Source: Closterium sp. Naga37s-1 (lineage: Eukaryota; Streptophyta; Zygnematophyceae; Desmidiales; Closteriaceae). Taken from it: a DNA stretch of 64,000 bases. The notes below the pieces were generated by a model. The model worked only from the letters and a program-made list of their open reading frames with translations, searched no databases and was not told where the DNA came from. Positions 21,491-31,720 of the stretch are shown here, one piece after another (the first letter of the stretch is position 1; every line of letters starts with the position of its first letter). Location: the NCBI GenBank assembly GCA_947471745.1, contig CANJKZ010000724.1, positions 620,001-684,000 on the forward strand. The letters are read 5' to 3'. A program made the position numbers and the translations under genes.

Positions 21491-21616
21491 TGTCAAACTT
21501 ATATGCTATAGTCTGTGTAGGTTGTAGTGGGGTAGACAATATGGGGTACAACACTTTTAGGTTTTCCTACTTGTACCCACCTGTTTCCTAGTGCATTCAT
21601 TCCTTGTTCTTTCACA
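21491..21616 (+). repeat. Co-E 3' LTR
   Basis: 126 bp, followed by the TSD aacgc. One difference from the 5' LTR. Confidence 0.93.
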
Positions 21617-21876
21617 AACGCTTCGGGGAGCCTCTGGCGTGCTGCTTCGAGGTTCGGCGACAGTGGTGCTATCGGTCCGTGAAATGTCGGTGTCGCCACT
21701 GCTGCTGGTGTTGTCGCTGCTACGTTCGTTGCTGCTGTGGTGGCGGCTCCTGATTGGTGTGTCAGAAGGGCCTCGAGTCATTGGATCGCCGCCTGCGTCT
21801 GCTCCATGTCGGTGCGGAGGCTTGCAATGTCGCTCATCGTTGCGTAGTTGTCGCCTTGGCCCTCCATGCCTGACAT
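21617..21876 (-). pseudogene. Gy-D gag N-terminus
   Basis: Minus strand starts MSGMEGQGDNYATMSDIASL near 21876, with an in-frame TGA near 21779. It then reads a Ser/Thr/Ala-rich stretch to APLSPNLEAARQRLPEAF, which rejoins DPIAKG at 14434 across Co-E. 21877-22020 is the leader between PBS and gag. Confidence 0.75.
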
Positions 21877-22020
21877 TGCGCGTTCGAAAAAACCGAAACG
21901 AGGGGGAGCGAAAAACACGGAACCGGTTTTACGTACCCGAAATCGGTGTTTAACAGGCGTCGCCCCCGCGGTTTTTGAAGACTCGGTTTTAGCGGTCGAA
22001 AACCTTACGCGTGTAAACAG

Positions 22021-22032
22021 GATCTGATACCA
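22021..22032 (-). other. Gy-D primer-binding site
   Basis: gatctgatacca, which on the minus strand is TGGTATCAGATC, an iMet-type site with one change, two bases inside the 5' LTR. Confidence 0.78.
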
Positions 22033-22034
22033 AG

Positions 22035-22402
22035 TGTGAGGATCTAGGATCGAGCTCAGAAAAGAGAATGTGAATTGAATGATCACCTGGGTACAACATG
22101 AGGCTATATATAGGCTCGACACAAGGCCTAGTAACCATGTGTTACGCGAAGGTTCCAAGGGTCGCGAAGCGTCCCAAACAGAGCCTTCCCGAATTCTGTG
22201 GAAGGCAATTCGGTGACAACCGAAAAGCCAGAATTCGGTGCACGCAACCTAGCTCGGTGCTATAACTATAATAAAATATAGGAAAGCACCTAGCCTAGGA
22301 AATCAAGCAATTCATGAATGCATAAAATAAACCTAAGCTAGAAATAGCATAATAAAGTAAAGGCAAGCAAGCATAGCTGGCATAAGTCGTCGTACTCTCA
22401 CA
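22035..22402 (-). repeat. Gy-D 5' LTR
   Basis: 368 bp, the same length as the left copy, and followed by the TSD ccgac at 22403-22407. Confidence 0.92.
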
Positions 22403-22507
22403 CCGACAATCCCTTCTCAGATGCCCCGGTAAACCGCAGTTGTGACAACGCCGCGCTTCCTCTGTCCTTCGCTGTTCCAATTCCGGATATGCAGAAGTTG
22501 CTGCCCA
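22403..22507 (-). pseudogene. Gy-C gag fragment with first CCHC knuckle
   Basis: 105 bp between two insertions. It reads CHNCGLPGHLRRDC, a CX2CX4HX4C knuckle, preceded by YPELEQRRTEEARR. It joins 9347 on one side (across Gy-D, TSD ccgac) and 24080 on the other (across NA-F, TSD gccca). Confidence 0.82.
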
Positions 22508-22679
22508 TGTCAAGATAGCAGGCAGAACGAGGAGCCATAGCTAGGGTTTAGCTAGCTAGGCAAGAGAAAATAAGCAAAGGAGGGTTTGACTAGAAAGGAG
22601 GGAGGTACAAATAGCAAGCCCTAAAAGGGTTATACTCACTATTGAGTACCCCACTACAGACAAGCATTATATTCTGACA
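22508..22679 (-). repeat. NA-F 3' LTR
   Basis: 172 bp, tgtcaaga to attctgaca. It lacks a 5-bp ctaga found in the other copy near 24056. Confidence 0.88.
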
Positions 22680-23343
22680 CACCCCCATAGTCAAAGTGGG
22701 GTATAATCAGGATAGCAAGTAGTCACAGAGCAGGTTCACAAGCACAAGTAAAGCTAGAGGCAGTCGCAGAGGGCAAATGAGGAGGAGGAGTGACTGTGGG
22801 AGGAGAGGAGATGGGAGGCGACGGCGGAAGCTGCAGACACACGGCGCAACTGGAACAACTGGCACACGGGCAACTGGAGCAACTGGTATACTGGCAACTG
22901 GAGCAACTGGCACACGGGCAACTGGAGTAACTGGCTCCGCGGCTAGACGAGTGGCAGGAGCAACCGATCCACGGGCAACTGGAGCAATGGGCTCACGGGC
23001 GAGTGGAGCGACGGGCTCACGGGCGACTGGCGCAACGGTCTCACGGGCGACTGGAGCTGCTGGTTTCACGGCGGCCACCCCCCTTCAACCTCCCCCATTG
23101 TCCCAAAACTCCCGTTCACACACCCTTTGCTGCACCCCTAGCTTCACTCCCACGTCACCCCCCTAGCACCACTCCCTCGGCTCCCACACCTCCATCCCCC
23201 TCAGCGACAGCTGCAGCAGTGGGACACGAAAATGGAGGAGGAGGAGGGGAAGGGTAGCACCCAAATTGCTCACCCCCATGCCCGCCACCCCACACCCCCC
23301 ACCACCGCTGAACGCACGGCGGCACAGGAGCAATGGGCGGCAC

Positions 23344-23369
23344 GGGGGGGGGGGGGGGGGGGGGGGGGG
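23344..23369. repeat. 26-nt G homopolymer
   Basis: An uninterrupted G run in the NA-F leader, in a GC-rich context. Length may be unreliable in any assembly. Confidence 0.85.
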
Positions 23370-23890
23370 CGACGGTACAGCCGGGGCCGCGAGCGCCGTG
23401 CCAAGGCGCCGCTACGGAACCGCAGGGGCCGCGCGCGCCTCGCCAGGGCGCCGCGACGGATCAGCAGGGGCCGCGCGCGCCGCGGCGCCGCGACGGACCA
23501 GCAGGGGCCGCGCGCTCCTGGCCAGGGCGCCGCGATGAAGCAGCAGGGGCTGCGCACGCCTTGTCAGGGCGCCGCGACGGGACGACATGGGCCGCGCGCG
23601 CCTTGCCAGGGCGCCGCGACGTGACGGCAGGGGCCGCGCGCGACACCCCAGGGCGTCGCGACGGACGAGTGGGGGGCGCGCGCGGCTCCCCAGGGCGCCG
23701 CGACGGAACAGCGGGGGCGGCGCGCCAGGAAGGAAAGGGGCCGCGCGCCCCGGGGCGCGCGCCAGAGAGTAAACCGCCGCGCGCTGGAGGCGCGCGGCGG
23801 GATAAAAATTACGTCGCACGCCACGGGGCGCGCGATAGACAGAGTAGCAGCGGAAGCAGGTAGGTGGTCCCACAGGCCAAGGAAGGACAG

Positions 23891-23902
23891 GCTCTGATAG
23901 CA
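23891..23902 (-). other. NA-F primer-binding site
   Basis: gctctgatagca, i.e. TGCTATCAGAGC on the minus strand: the iMet-type site with G to C at the third base. NA-H has exactly the same variant (37398-37409). Confidence 0.75.
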
Positions 23903-24079
23903 TGTCAAGATAGCAGGCAGAACGAGGAGCCATAGCTAGGGTTTAGCTAGCTAGGCAAGAGAAAATGAGCAAAGGAGGGTTTGACTAGAAAGGAGGGAGG
24001 TACAAATAGCAAGCCCTAAAAGGGTTATACTCACTATTGAGTACCCCACTACAGACTAGACAAGCATTATATTCTGACA
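23903..24079 (-). repeat. NA-F 5' LTR
   Basis: 177 bp, almost identical to 22508-22679 apart from the 5-bp indel and about one substitution. Followed by the TSD gccca. Confidence 0.88.
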
Positions 24080-24084
24080 GCCCA

Positions 24085-24942
24085 CGCTGGCGGCCGTCTC
24101 TCTGGTCCTCTATCCACCGTGCGTTCCACCTCATAGAGCCGACGACTGTTTCCACGCGCGTAACGATCTCGTAGGCATCCTTTAGCGTCGCTTCCGGCAC
24201 CTGCACGTCTTGCTGTAGGGGTTGGCTTAGCCCGTTTACGAATTTTCCAATCAGCCGCCCTTGGTCCATGCAGTTCATGTCCTCTCCCAATTCCACTAGC
24301 CTGCCGTAGTATGCCAGCAGGGACTCGCTTTCTTTCCGTCTGAAGCTCCGGAACTCCTCCACCCGCTCAGTCGTCTGCAAGGGAAACTGCTCGCGAAGCA
24401 TCGCTTAGAACCGAGCCGTCGGATCTCGCTCACCCGGCGCCCGACCCGCTGCCCATTCCAGCAACTCCTTCCGCGAGATCCTGTAGTATATCTCCGCCTC
24501 CCCCGCTAGTGTATTCGCCAGTCTGCGAAAGAATTCCTTCGGATCCAGCCGATCCTTCGCCCAACGCGCCTGCAGATTCTCCAGTTGCATGATATAATTC
24601 TTCAGACTCGGTCCGCGCCTTACATCCCCCGAGAACCTCTCCGGCACCTCGATCTTCGGCAGTTGGTCCGCGCCTTACATCCCCCGAGAACCTCTCCGGC
24701 ACCTCGATCTTCGGCAGTTGGGTGTACCTCCATCGTTGCACCGTCGTCTCGTCTTCGGTGCCCTGCATGGAGGCACTTCGCTGATACCCGCTTGGCCCCC
24801 CTTCCTGGGATCGCGGCGGCGGTTGACTCCGCTGGCGCTCCTCCGATCCACCGGGTGCGTTCTCTCCGCCCCCCGTTATCTCCATGCGAGGGCCGACCTG
24901 CGGCCCGGTCACTCCATCGCTGGGCGCATTCCGCCCTTCCAT
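24085..24942 (-). pseudogene. Gy-C gag N-terminal and capsid region
   Basis: A likely start is ATG 24942 (MEGRNAPSDGVTGPQ). Capsid-type text follows: LPKIEVPERFSGDVRRGPSL, NYIMQLENLQARWAKD, EFFRRLANTLAGEAEIYY, then a stop at 24405 and MLREQFPLQTTERVEEFRSF, ESLLAYYGRLVELGEDMN, GLSQPLQQDVQV. A 55-bp tandem duplication (24611-24665 and 24666-24720) shifts the frame inside the motif EVPERFSGDV. It joins 22507 across NA-F. 24943-25078 is leader, and no clear primer-binding site is seen there. Confidence 0.82.
24611..24720. repeat. 55-bp tandem duplication in Gy-C gag
   Basis: Two exact copies of a 55-bp unit starting gtccgcgcct. Because 55 is not a multiple of three, it breaks the gag reading frame. 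Confidence 0.9.
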
Positions 24943-25078
24943 TCAACCCGGCTCCAGCGGCTGATTCGTGGCCTGCTGAGCCTCAGCCCGGTCCACCATT
25001 TCCACGCTTCCCGTGCGCCTCAGCTCTACTCCTTCTAATAGCTTTCCTGACCGCAATCGCATCAGACTGCGTGTTTGT

Positions 25079-25650
25079 ATGTTCAGATCCTTCCTAACTC
25101 ATTCTGACTGCGGATATGGCTTCGTAGCAAAACTGCTGGTCTCAGAAAGAATTGCAGTAATTCACAAAAACAAACACGCAGTAGCAGTCCCATGGCCCCG
25201 GAGCCTCATAAGTGCTTCCCTACTCAACCCTAGCTAAGGCAATGCTAACAACGAACAAGTGCTAGCAACCTAGCTTGCCACCCATGCTGCCATCCTGCCT
25301 TCCGCCAGCTGGTGGCTGTATCTTCCAGCTCGTCCTAGACTCGGTGTCTGCAAGCAGGGAAAGAAACATTCGCATGCACACCAAAATCATTCGCATTCTC
25401 AAACATTCAACCACGTCACTTCGCTGCCATTCTTGTTACCACCTCCGGTTCCAGCTCAGCCCCGCCCGCTGCCCACCCCTCCTCTGTAACTGCCCACACT
25501 GCCGAGTCTCCCACCCAGCTTCGCTGCTGCCCTCGCCACTCTCCGCTGCCAGGTGCTTCGGTTATATACAAATGTACACTTTTTCCCCCATCTGTCATCA
25601 TCTACACCCTCTGTCAGTATATCTTAGGCATTACCCTAAGAATTCTGACA
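25079..25650 (-). repeat. Gy-C 5' LTR, shared portion
   Basis: About 572 bp, tgttcag to ctgaca, matching 3323-3869. It abuts the TSD cacc of Co-B at 25651. The 0.2-kb end repeat present on the left (3111-3322) is missing, and no iMet-type primer site lies inside it, which suggests that the LTR end and PBS were deleted. Confidence 0.72.
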
Positions 25651-25661
25651 CACCCCCATAG
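25651..25661 (-). other. Co-B polypurine tract
   Basis: cacccccatag; on the minus strand CTATGGGGGTG, as in Co-E. It should abut the Co-B 3' LTR but is now 22.5 kb away because Gy-C inserted into it. Confidence 0.8.
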
Positions 25662-25976
25662 TCTATGTGATGGTAGTCGTGCGGAAAGCAACACACAACA
25701 AGGGTCACAGGACTAGTTCACAAAAACACAACAAATCTCGGGGTGGATCTCAAGATAACCACACAGTCCGAGAACAAGGAAGGGACCACAAGGCCAGTCT
25801 ACATGCAAAGATATAGCAAATATAGAAGATGCAAGAATATAAGACAAGCATCTCTACAGAAGCAAGGGGCCAAAAGGCTAGTCCACATGCAGATAGATAT
25901 AGCAAATATAAAGAGATGCAATAGTACAACGCAAAGCATCTCTACGCAAGCAAGTGAGGGCATGTAGACACAAGGC

Positions 25977-26335
25977 CTAGCTGGGTGCACAAGGCGGCAA
26001 CGCCTTGGTGAAGATATCTACAATGTTGGCCTCAGAGACCACACGTACCACGCGGGCATGGCCACGCTGTTGCAATTCGCGCAGAAGGAAGCAACGAAGC
26101 TGGATGTGCTTCGCCTTCCCAACCAGTCGGGGCTTCTCGCACAACAGGACAGCAGACCTGTTGTCGGCGAACAAGACTGGGGGAGAGCCAGGCCGCTCAC
26201 CAAGGTCGGTGAGGAGGAAAGACAGTCAGTGAAGCTCCTGAGAAGCCAGGGCCGCAGCGTACACCTCTGCCTCACAGCTGGAACTGGAGACTGACGACGC
26301 CTGAGTCGACCTCCACGAAACAGATCCGATCCCAA
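25977..26335 (-). pseudogene. Co-B RNase H
   Basis: The minus strand reads FADNRSAVLLCEKPRLVGKAKHI, QLRCFLLRELQQRGHARVVRV and ANIVDIFTKALPPC, the C-terminal half of a Copia RNase H, in a frame different from the preceding part, which reads RGGRLRRRQSPVPAVRQRC off-frame. 25662-25976 is non-coding 3' tail with agatatagcaaatata-type repeats. Confidence 0.8.
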
Positions 26336-27656
26336 GACAGAAGCAGTAACCCTATGTAGACCTCAGCGACTCTGCGTCGTCGGCCCACGACGAGTCTGAG
26401 TAATCTGTAAGTGTAACTGGCTGCTTCCCTCCAAGGACAAGTCCCATGCCTGATGAACTCGCCACATACTTCGCCACCCTCTTAGCCGCGTACCAGTGGG
26501 AAGGTCGGTGTCTCCCAGGCGCAACAAAGCGCGCCAGGACGCTAAGAGGGTAAGCTAGGTCTGGGCGAGTGCAGGTCATCAGGTACACGAGACAACCCAC
26601 CAACTTAGGATATGGACCGCTGTACTCAAATGGCTCGTCCGAAGGTGGAGCCGTGAGCCCATGATCCACAGCAAGAGGGGTGAGCTGTACCTTGGAGAAC
26701 GGGAAGCGGAACCGCGTGAAGATCTGCTCGACCATATGCGACTACGTCAGCGTAATGGTGCGGGCTGCCCTGTCCCTGGTGATCTGCAGGCCAAGGTATT
26801 GCTGCAGCTCACCAAGGTCAGTGCAAGTGTTTCTCCTCTGCAATTCCTCCTTCACGGAGGCCAGTGCCTGTCGGTCGGGAGTGGCGAAAACCAAATCGTT
26901 AATGTAAACAAGAACAGAGAACGGGGTGGAGCCACGGCGGACGAAGAGCGACGGGTCAGCAGACGACGGAAAGAAGTCAAGCGCAGCATGTGTCGTGCAA
27001 AGTGGATCGTGCCACTCACGGGGAGCTTGGCACAGGCCGTAGACCGGTCGACGCAGCTGTCACTGGGTCCCAGGAGGGCAAGAGCCAGTGAAGCCAGGTG
27101 GGCGACGCAGCCAGATCTGCTCGTGCAGGCTCCCCTGAAAGAACGCTGTGGAGAAGTCCAAGGAGTGTAACTCGTACTCGCTCTGAGCTGCAATGTGCAA
27201 CAACACCCGAAGAGTGGTCATCTTCGGGGTGGGAGCGAAGGTCTGGAAGAAGTCTACCCCCCTGCGCTGACTGAAGCCTCTCGCCACATAGCGCGCCTTG
27301 AACACCGGTGGTGATCCAGGCGGCCGCTTCACCTTGTAGAGCCACATGCCACTGACGACGTTCGTCCCAGGTGGTGGGACGGCATCAACGTAGGTGGCTG
27401 AGGACCTAGAAGATGCCATCTCTGCCTCCTCACCTGCTATCCAGTACGAAGCCCAGGGTCCCGAGACCGCCTCAGCGTGATTGCGAGGGATCGGGATGTC
27501 AAGAGCATGTGGATCCCCCTCAGGGGCAAGCAGCATGGCGCGGAGATGAGGAACAGCGGTTGTAAGGAAACCAAGCTTGAACTGCCTGTCCTCCAGGACC
27601 TCTAGGGGAATGACAGGAGCATCCCTAGAGGACGGAGAATGACGAGGGCCACTCAC
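26336..27656 (-). pseudogene. Co-B reverse transcriptase
   Basis: N-terminal part 27656-27060: EGDPHALDIPIPRNHAEAV, YVDAVPPPGTNVVSGMWLYK, YVARGFSQRRGVDFFQTFAP, LDFSTAFFQGSLHEQIW. After a stop near 27058 it continues in pieces to TQSHMVEQIFTRFRF, GCLVYLMTCTRPDLAYPLSV and SSWADDAESLRST, with further stops. The active-site region (about 26925-26900) reads VYINDLVFAT, so the first catalytic Asp is Asn, as in Co-E. Confidence 0.82.
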
Positions 27657-28986
27657 TAGGTGAGCGGCTTAGTCAAGGCGGTAGGAAGAGGCAAAGCCAG
27701 CGACAGTGGTAACAAGAGCTGAGACAGACGACAGGGGTGCAGTCGGGTGAGTGACCAACGTGGACAAAACATGGGAGACGACAGGGCGGGAGGCACGGAG
27801 GTAGTCAGACAACGGGTCGTGAAGTACAGTGAGGGGCGACTTAGGAGGCTCTGGAAGGACTGGAGGAGGTGGAACACGAGAGCGGAGAACAAGGTGAAAC
27901 GGGCCGTCTGCACGGTAACGAGAATGATGGAGCTCTAGAGACACAGCACGACTGAGGGGAGAACGATGAGTCCACTGAGACGAGGAAAGGGACTGGATGG
28001 GGGGAACAGGTGGGGACGGTAGGGGACCACGAACCAAGCGTGCAGGTGCTGGGTCGGGCAGGTCGCGCAGTCGCAGTCGCTGCCGCTCTGCCTCCCCTGG
28101 CGTCTCCTGCAACGGTACCTGTCCCTGCTGCTGCTCATGTGGCTCCTCCCCTGCCCTCTCCTGCTACGGCTGCAGCTGCAACCGCTGCTGCGACCGGGAC
28201 TCCTGCACTACCCTCTCCTGCTGTGTTTGTAACTGCACCTGCAGCTGCGGGCGGGACTCCTGCTCTAGCCTCTCGTGGTGCGGTCGTGACTCCTCTACTC
28301 TCACTTGCTGCGAATCTAACTGCACCCGCTGCTGCACTCGTGACTCCTCTACTCTCTCCTGCGGCGGCTGCAACTGCACCTGCTGCTGCAGTCGTGACCC
28401 CTCCTCTGCTCTCTCCTGCTGCTGCTGTGACTCCTCCTCTACCCTCTCCTGCTGCTGCGACTAAGACTGCTCCTGCTGCTGCTGCTGCTGCTGCGCCCTC
28501 TCAAACTACTCACGCTCCTCCCTCTCCAACCGGACGAGATGCTGCTCACGGGTCTGGAAACGTACTGTGAGCGTGTAGGTGCCACAGTGCCAATGCCTCC
28601 AGCTCCAGCACCCCCAGAACCAGCACCCCCACCACCGAGACCCCCGCGGCCTCCTGCACCTCCCGCAGGAACACCCCAAGGCTCAGCAGCAACCGGCCGC
28701 AGAGAAGAATGAGGAGGGAACTGCGGGACGGACAGGAAGCCAGGGGGTGACGCTGGGCGAGGCCGCCGACTCGAGGCTGCCGTGTCCTCCACAGGAGTGA
28801 CCTCCGCGCCCACACCCCCTGCACCCCCAGAGCCGACACCACCAGCTCCTGCAGCCCTAGTACCCTCACCCTCCGCAACTGCACCTCCCGCACCCCCAAA
28901 CACGACAGGGACTGGGTGCTGCGGGGGGGACGATTGTGGAGTGACGTGCGACACACCTGACGGGGAAGGATGCGAGGTGGGGGGGG
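27657..28986 (-). pseudogene. Co-B integrase-RT linker, low complexity
   Basis: Pro/Ser-rich and Gly/Ala-rich segments in shifting frames. For instance 28130-28490 is made of imperfect 36-60-bp units reading QLQPPQERVEESR on the minus strand, and 28580-28900 reads GGAGAGGIG-type text. It occupies the position of the Gly/Ala spacer in Co-E. No enzymatic motif is seen. Confidence 0.55.
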
Positions 28987-29814
28987 CTACCAGGGCGACT
29001 TGGGGGGGCTCAAGGGTGGGGAACAGTGGGGGGGAAAAGACCTCAGTACCTCGATGGAGGGACTCTTGTAGTAACAGACTGACACGTCCAACGTGACGTC
29101 CTGAGAAACGAAGAACCGGTAGGTGATCGCGTCGTAAAACACCCCACTGTTGGCGTCCAAAGGGAAGCCAAGAAAGACGCAGGCACGAGTGCACGGGGAC
29201 AACTTGGTCGTGCCAGGGGCGCGAATGTGAGCCAGAGAACCCCATACATGGAAGTCAGCTGCTACGCTCGGAGAACCTGTCCAAAGAGAGACAGGCGTCA
29301 CCTGTGATCGTGCGTCACTGGGCCATAGGTTCAGCTGGTGCGTGGCGTAGCGGACTGCCTGAGGCCACAAGAACTGGGGTGCACCGGCATGGCACATAGA
29401 GGTCCGGGCAAACTCCATGACCAGGGCGATGCATTGCTCGGCTACCCCGTTCTGCTGCGGCGAGGCTGGTAGCGTGTAAGACTGGATGATCCCCTGACCC
29501 TGACATAACGTCTCCACGCAAGTGGAAGAAAACTCACCACCGCGGTCCGAGTGTAGGCGGAGCCCATACAGGCCATGGGCGCCACCCCTCGCTAGTAGCC
29601 ACGGCTCGAGGACGGTAGGCACGTCGGCCTTCCGTCGCAAGGGGAAAACCGTGGTGTAGCGGGAGTAGTTGTCCACCACAATCAGGAAGTACCGCTCCTG
29701 ACGTGGGCCAAGGACCGGGGAAGGGCCCCAGACGTCCAAGTGCAGGGTCTGTAACGGAGCCGTGGTGGGGGGGAACGGGGAGGAGTGAGGGGCAGCGCGC
29801 TGCCGGCCCTCGAC
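28987..29814 (-). pseudogene. Co-B integrase core
   Basis: Starts with VEGRQRAAPHSSPFPPTTAPL, then LHLDVWGPSPV (first Asp), YFLIVVDNYSRYTTVFPL, LHSDRGGEFSS (second Asp), LPASPQQNGVAEQC (Glu), FLWPQAVRYATHQLN, WTGSPSVAADFHVWG and CVFLGFPLDANSGVFYD. This is a nearly full Copia core with an intact triad. Upstream it should join QCTPC at about 30410; a 0.59-kb foreign fragment sits between. Confidence 0.85.
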
Positions 29815-30404
29815 GCTGGTGCTCAAGTGACGGTCGCCACCCCTTTCCCTCTCTCCTCTCCCCCCCGCCCCACTGCGACCGTCGATGTTTCCGCGCCAGG
29901 GAGCCGCGACGAGGAAGCGTGACGGGGAAGGGCGACGGGGAAGGCAGCGGCGGTTCAAGGGGCTGACGGGGGGCAAGAGCGGCGGCGCGAGACAGCGGGT
30001 CGACGAACGCCGTCACTCCCGCCGCGACCGTCGCGTCTGTCACGACTACCGTGACGGATTTTGCTACGGGCGAGCGAGGGGGAAGGACGGGACGCACCAT
30101 CGCGAAAGCTAACGGTGGGCCCTTTTAAAAATAGGTCGGGAACGACCTAGCTCGATACCATGTTTCGAAACGATCTTAGCTAAGTGTCGGGTTTAAACTA
30201 GGGCCCTAGGCTTAGTAGCCTAGGCCAAGCGGGAGTCGTGAGATTTAGCCAAGGAGAATATCGAGAATGATTGTGGTTTCACTATAGCATTGGGATACAT
30301 ATAGCAAACATGAGAAGGTGCACCACCAATAGTACGAAAGCATAACTACACTAAAGATAAAGCTACGGTCAGTTAGAAATATATATGAAATATATATCGC
30401 GACA
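29815..30404 (-). mobile_element. Truncated LTR-element fragment in Co-B integrase
   Basis: The right part, 30161-30404, has LTR form (tgtttcgaaa to cgcgaca), with a primer site gctcgatacca (30150-30160; TGGTATCGAGC on the minus strand) and a GC-rich leader (29830-30130) to its left. There is no second LTR, and flanks do not form a clear TSD, so this is the 5' end of an element whose remainder was lost. Confidence 0.6.
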
Positions 30405-31037
30405 AGGAGTGCACTGCGGCGCTGGCGAGCGGTGGAGCGAAGCGAGCGACTGTGGGAGACCTAAGACCGAACGGTGGCGTACCATCCTACTAAGACACAG
30501 GAAGGACGGGTGCCCTAGACGGTGGTGCCAGAGGACCGACGGGTGGGTGAGTGACCGACAGTCGCACGACACAGCAGCTACCTGACCTAACCTGACCTGA
30601 CCTGACCCACTGTGTAACGAGTACAGTCCAGAGCCTGGCTCCCTGTGAGAAGTGGCTAGTGGCGCCCCAGTGGCACCAACTTTGCAGGAGGCAACAGGCT
30701 CGTCCAGGGGGAAAATGGTGACAACTCTGAGGTCGTGGAGGTGACTGACACCCACCAAGTTCCTAGAGAACGAGGGGGTGTAGTAACCTGTGAGAAACCC
30801 AGAGGGACTCGCCGGACACGGGAGAGTGGTGGTGCTGTGGGCAACTACAGATTCCACGGAGGGTTCAGCCAAGGCTACAGTGACTAGAGTGTACAGTGGC
30901 GTGAGGTCGGTGCAGTCATGAAAGAAACAGCTGGACGCTCCCGAGTCTAGGGAGAAGGAAAGCTGTGCAGTCGGTGAGGTCGCACCCGAGCCAGCGACAA
31001 AGGCTGGTACTAGACTAGTGGTAGCTGCAGCTCCCAA
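30405..31037 (-). pseudogene. Co-B protease and integrase zinc finger
   Basis: Protease active site FSLDSGASSCFFHDC, the C-terminal protease text GYYTPSFSRNLVGVSHL, then the integrase finger VLWHHRLGHPSFLCLSRM and CTPC. It aligns with Co-E 16850-17440. The reading is open for 211 residues before it meets the inserted fragment. Confidence 0.83.
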
Positions 31038-31720
31038 ACTTAGAACCTCTGAGGCGCCTGGACCGGAAACTACACACGCGCCAAGACTGGAAAAACAAGT
31101 CTCAATAGCAGCTGCACCTCCGACGTACCAGTGTGTGTATTAGCCGGGTCCGTCAGGGCCCCGCGGTGGAGGTTGTCGCAGGCGCTGCAGCTGAACCCGC
31201 CACTGCTGCTACTGCGGCCACCGGTGCTGCTGCCACTGCTGCTGCTGCCACTGCTGCTGCTGCGGCCACTGCTGCTGCTGCTGTGGTCGCCACAACCACA
31301 TGGCACGCTAGTACGGGGGGGTGCGCTGGCGGTAGCCTAAGCTGCTGCTGGTGCACTGGGGGAGCCTATGCTGCTGCTCGATCTGCCGGGGGCAGCCTAA
31401 GCTGCTGCTGGTTCTGCTGGGGGCAGCCTATGCTGCTGTTGGTGCTGCTGGTGGCAGTCTAGGCTGCTGCTAGTTCTGCTAAGGGCAGCCTGAGCTGCTG
31501 CTGGTGCGCTGGGGGCAGCCTATACTGCTGCTGGTAGCAGTCTAGGCTGCTGCTAGTGCGCTGGCGGCAGTGTAAGCTGCTGTTGGTGCTACTTGCGGCA
31601 GTGGAAGTTGCTGCTGGTGCTACTGGCGGCATTTTAAGCTGCTGCTGGTGCTACTAGCGGCATTGTAAGCTGCTGCTGGTGCTAGTGGCGGCATGGTAAG
31701 CTGCCGGGGAGGCGGGTTTC
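31038..31720 (-). repeat. Co-B gag-like Ser/Gly repeats
   Basis: Degenerate units of about 40-45 bp around gctgctgctggtgc(t/g)ctgg (31340-31700) and a Ser/Gly-coding tract (31190-31310). A short CSACDNLHRG piece is the only protein text resembling the region before the protease in other elements. No capsid domain is recognised. Confidence 0.5.

Larger units (their letters stand above)
14440..21616 (+). mobile_element. Co-E: recent Ty1/Copia element inside Gy-D gag
   Basis: 126-bp LTRs (14440-14565 and 21491-21616) differ at one position. A perfect TSD aacgc (14435-14439 and 21617-21621) flanks the element, and a PBS and a polypurine tract are both in place. Internal order: repetitive GC-rich leader, a gag-like part with repeated PQQLREWY motifs and a zinc finger, protease, integrase, Gly/Ala repeat spacer, RT, RNase H. 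The N-terminal Copia gag domain seen in Co-O is absent. A stop at 18020, frameshifts near 18297 and 19915, and YVND in RT argue that it is inactive despite its youth. Confidence 0.93.
9348..22402 (-). mobile_element. Gy-D: chromovirus (Ty3/Gypsy) inside Gy-C gag
   Basis: LTRs of 368 bp at both ends (9348-9715 and 22035-22402) run tgtgag to ctcaca and are flanked by a perfect 5-bp TSD ccgac (9343-9347 and 22403-22407). A PBS at the right LTR sets the minus orientation. Its own sequence is 9348-14434 and 21617-22402; Co-E lies between. The order is gag with knuckle, protease, RT, RNase H, integrase, chromodomain. Several stops and one frameshift are present. The same family recurs as Gy-M at 50659. 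Confidence 0.92.
22508..24079 (-). mobile_element. NA-F: non-autonomous LTR element inside Gy-C gag
   Basis: LTRs 22508-22679 and 23903-24079 with a perfect TSD gccca (22503-22507 and 24080-24084). The polypurine tract cacccccatag follows the left LTR and the PBS precedes the right one, so it points left. The interior (1.2 kb) has no domain: cacgggcaactggagc-type repeats (22850-23060), then GC-rich leader repeats of a gccgcgcgcgcc type (23390-23800) with a 26-G run. It shares PBS variant, polypurine context and layout with NA-H, so both may be mobilised by a Copia partner. Confidence 0.88.
3111..25650 (-). mobile_element. Gy-C: Ty3/Gypsy element carrying a DNA methyltransferase
   Basis: Inserted into the polypurine tract of Co-B: left flank gcttgaca-cacc, right flank cacc-cccatag, a 4-bp TSD. 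Its own sequence is 3111-9347, 22403-22507 and 24080-25650. The order on the minus strand is LTR, gag with three CCHC knuckles, protease, cytosine-5 DNA methyltransferase, RT, RNase H, integrase, tail with GPMTRAR, LTR. Frameshifts (6780, about 6000, about 4530), stops (24405, 8785, about 4255) and a 55-bp gag duplication disable this copy. The two ends are not symmetrical (see the LTR entries). Confidence 0.85.
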
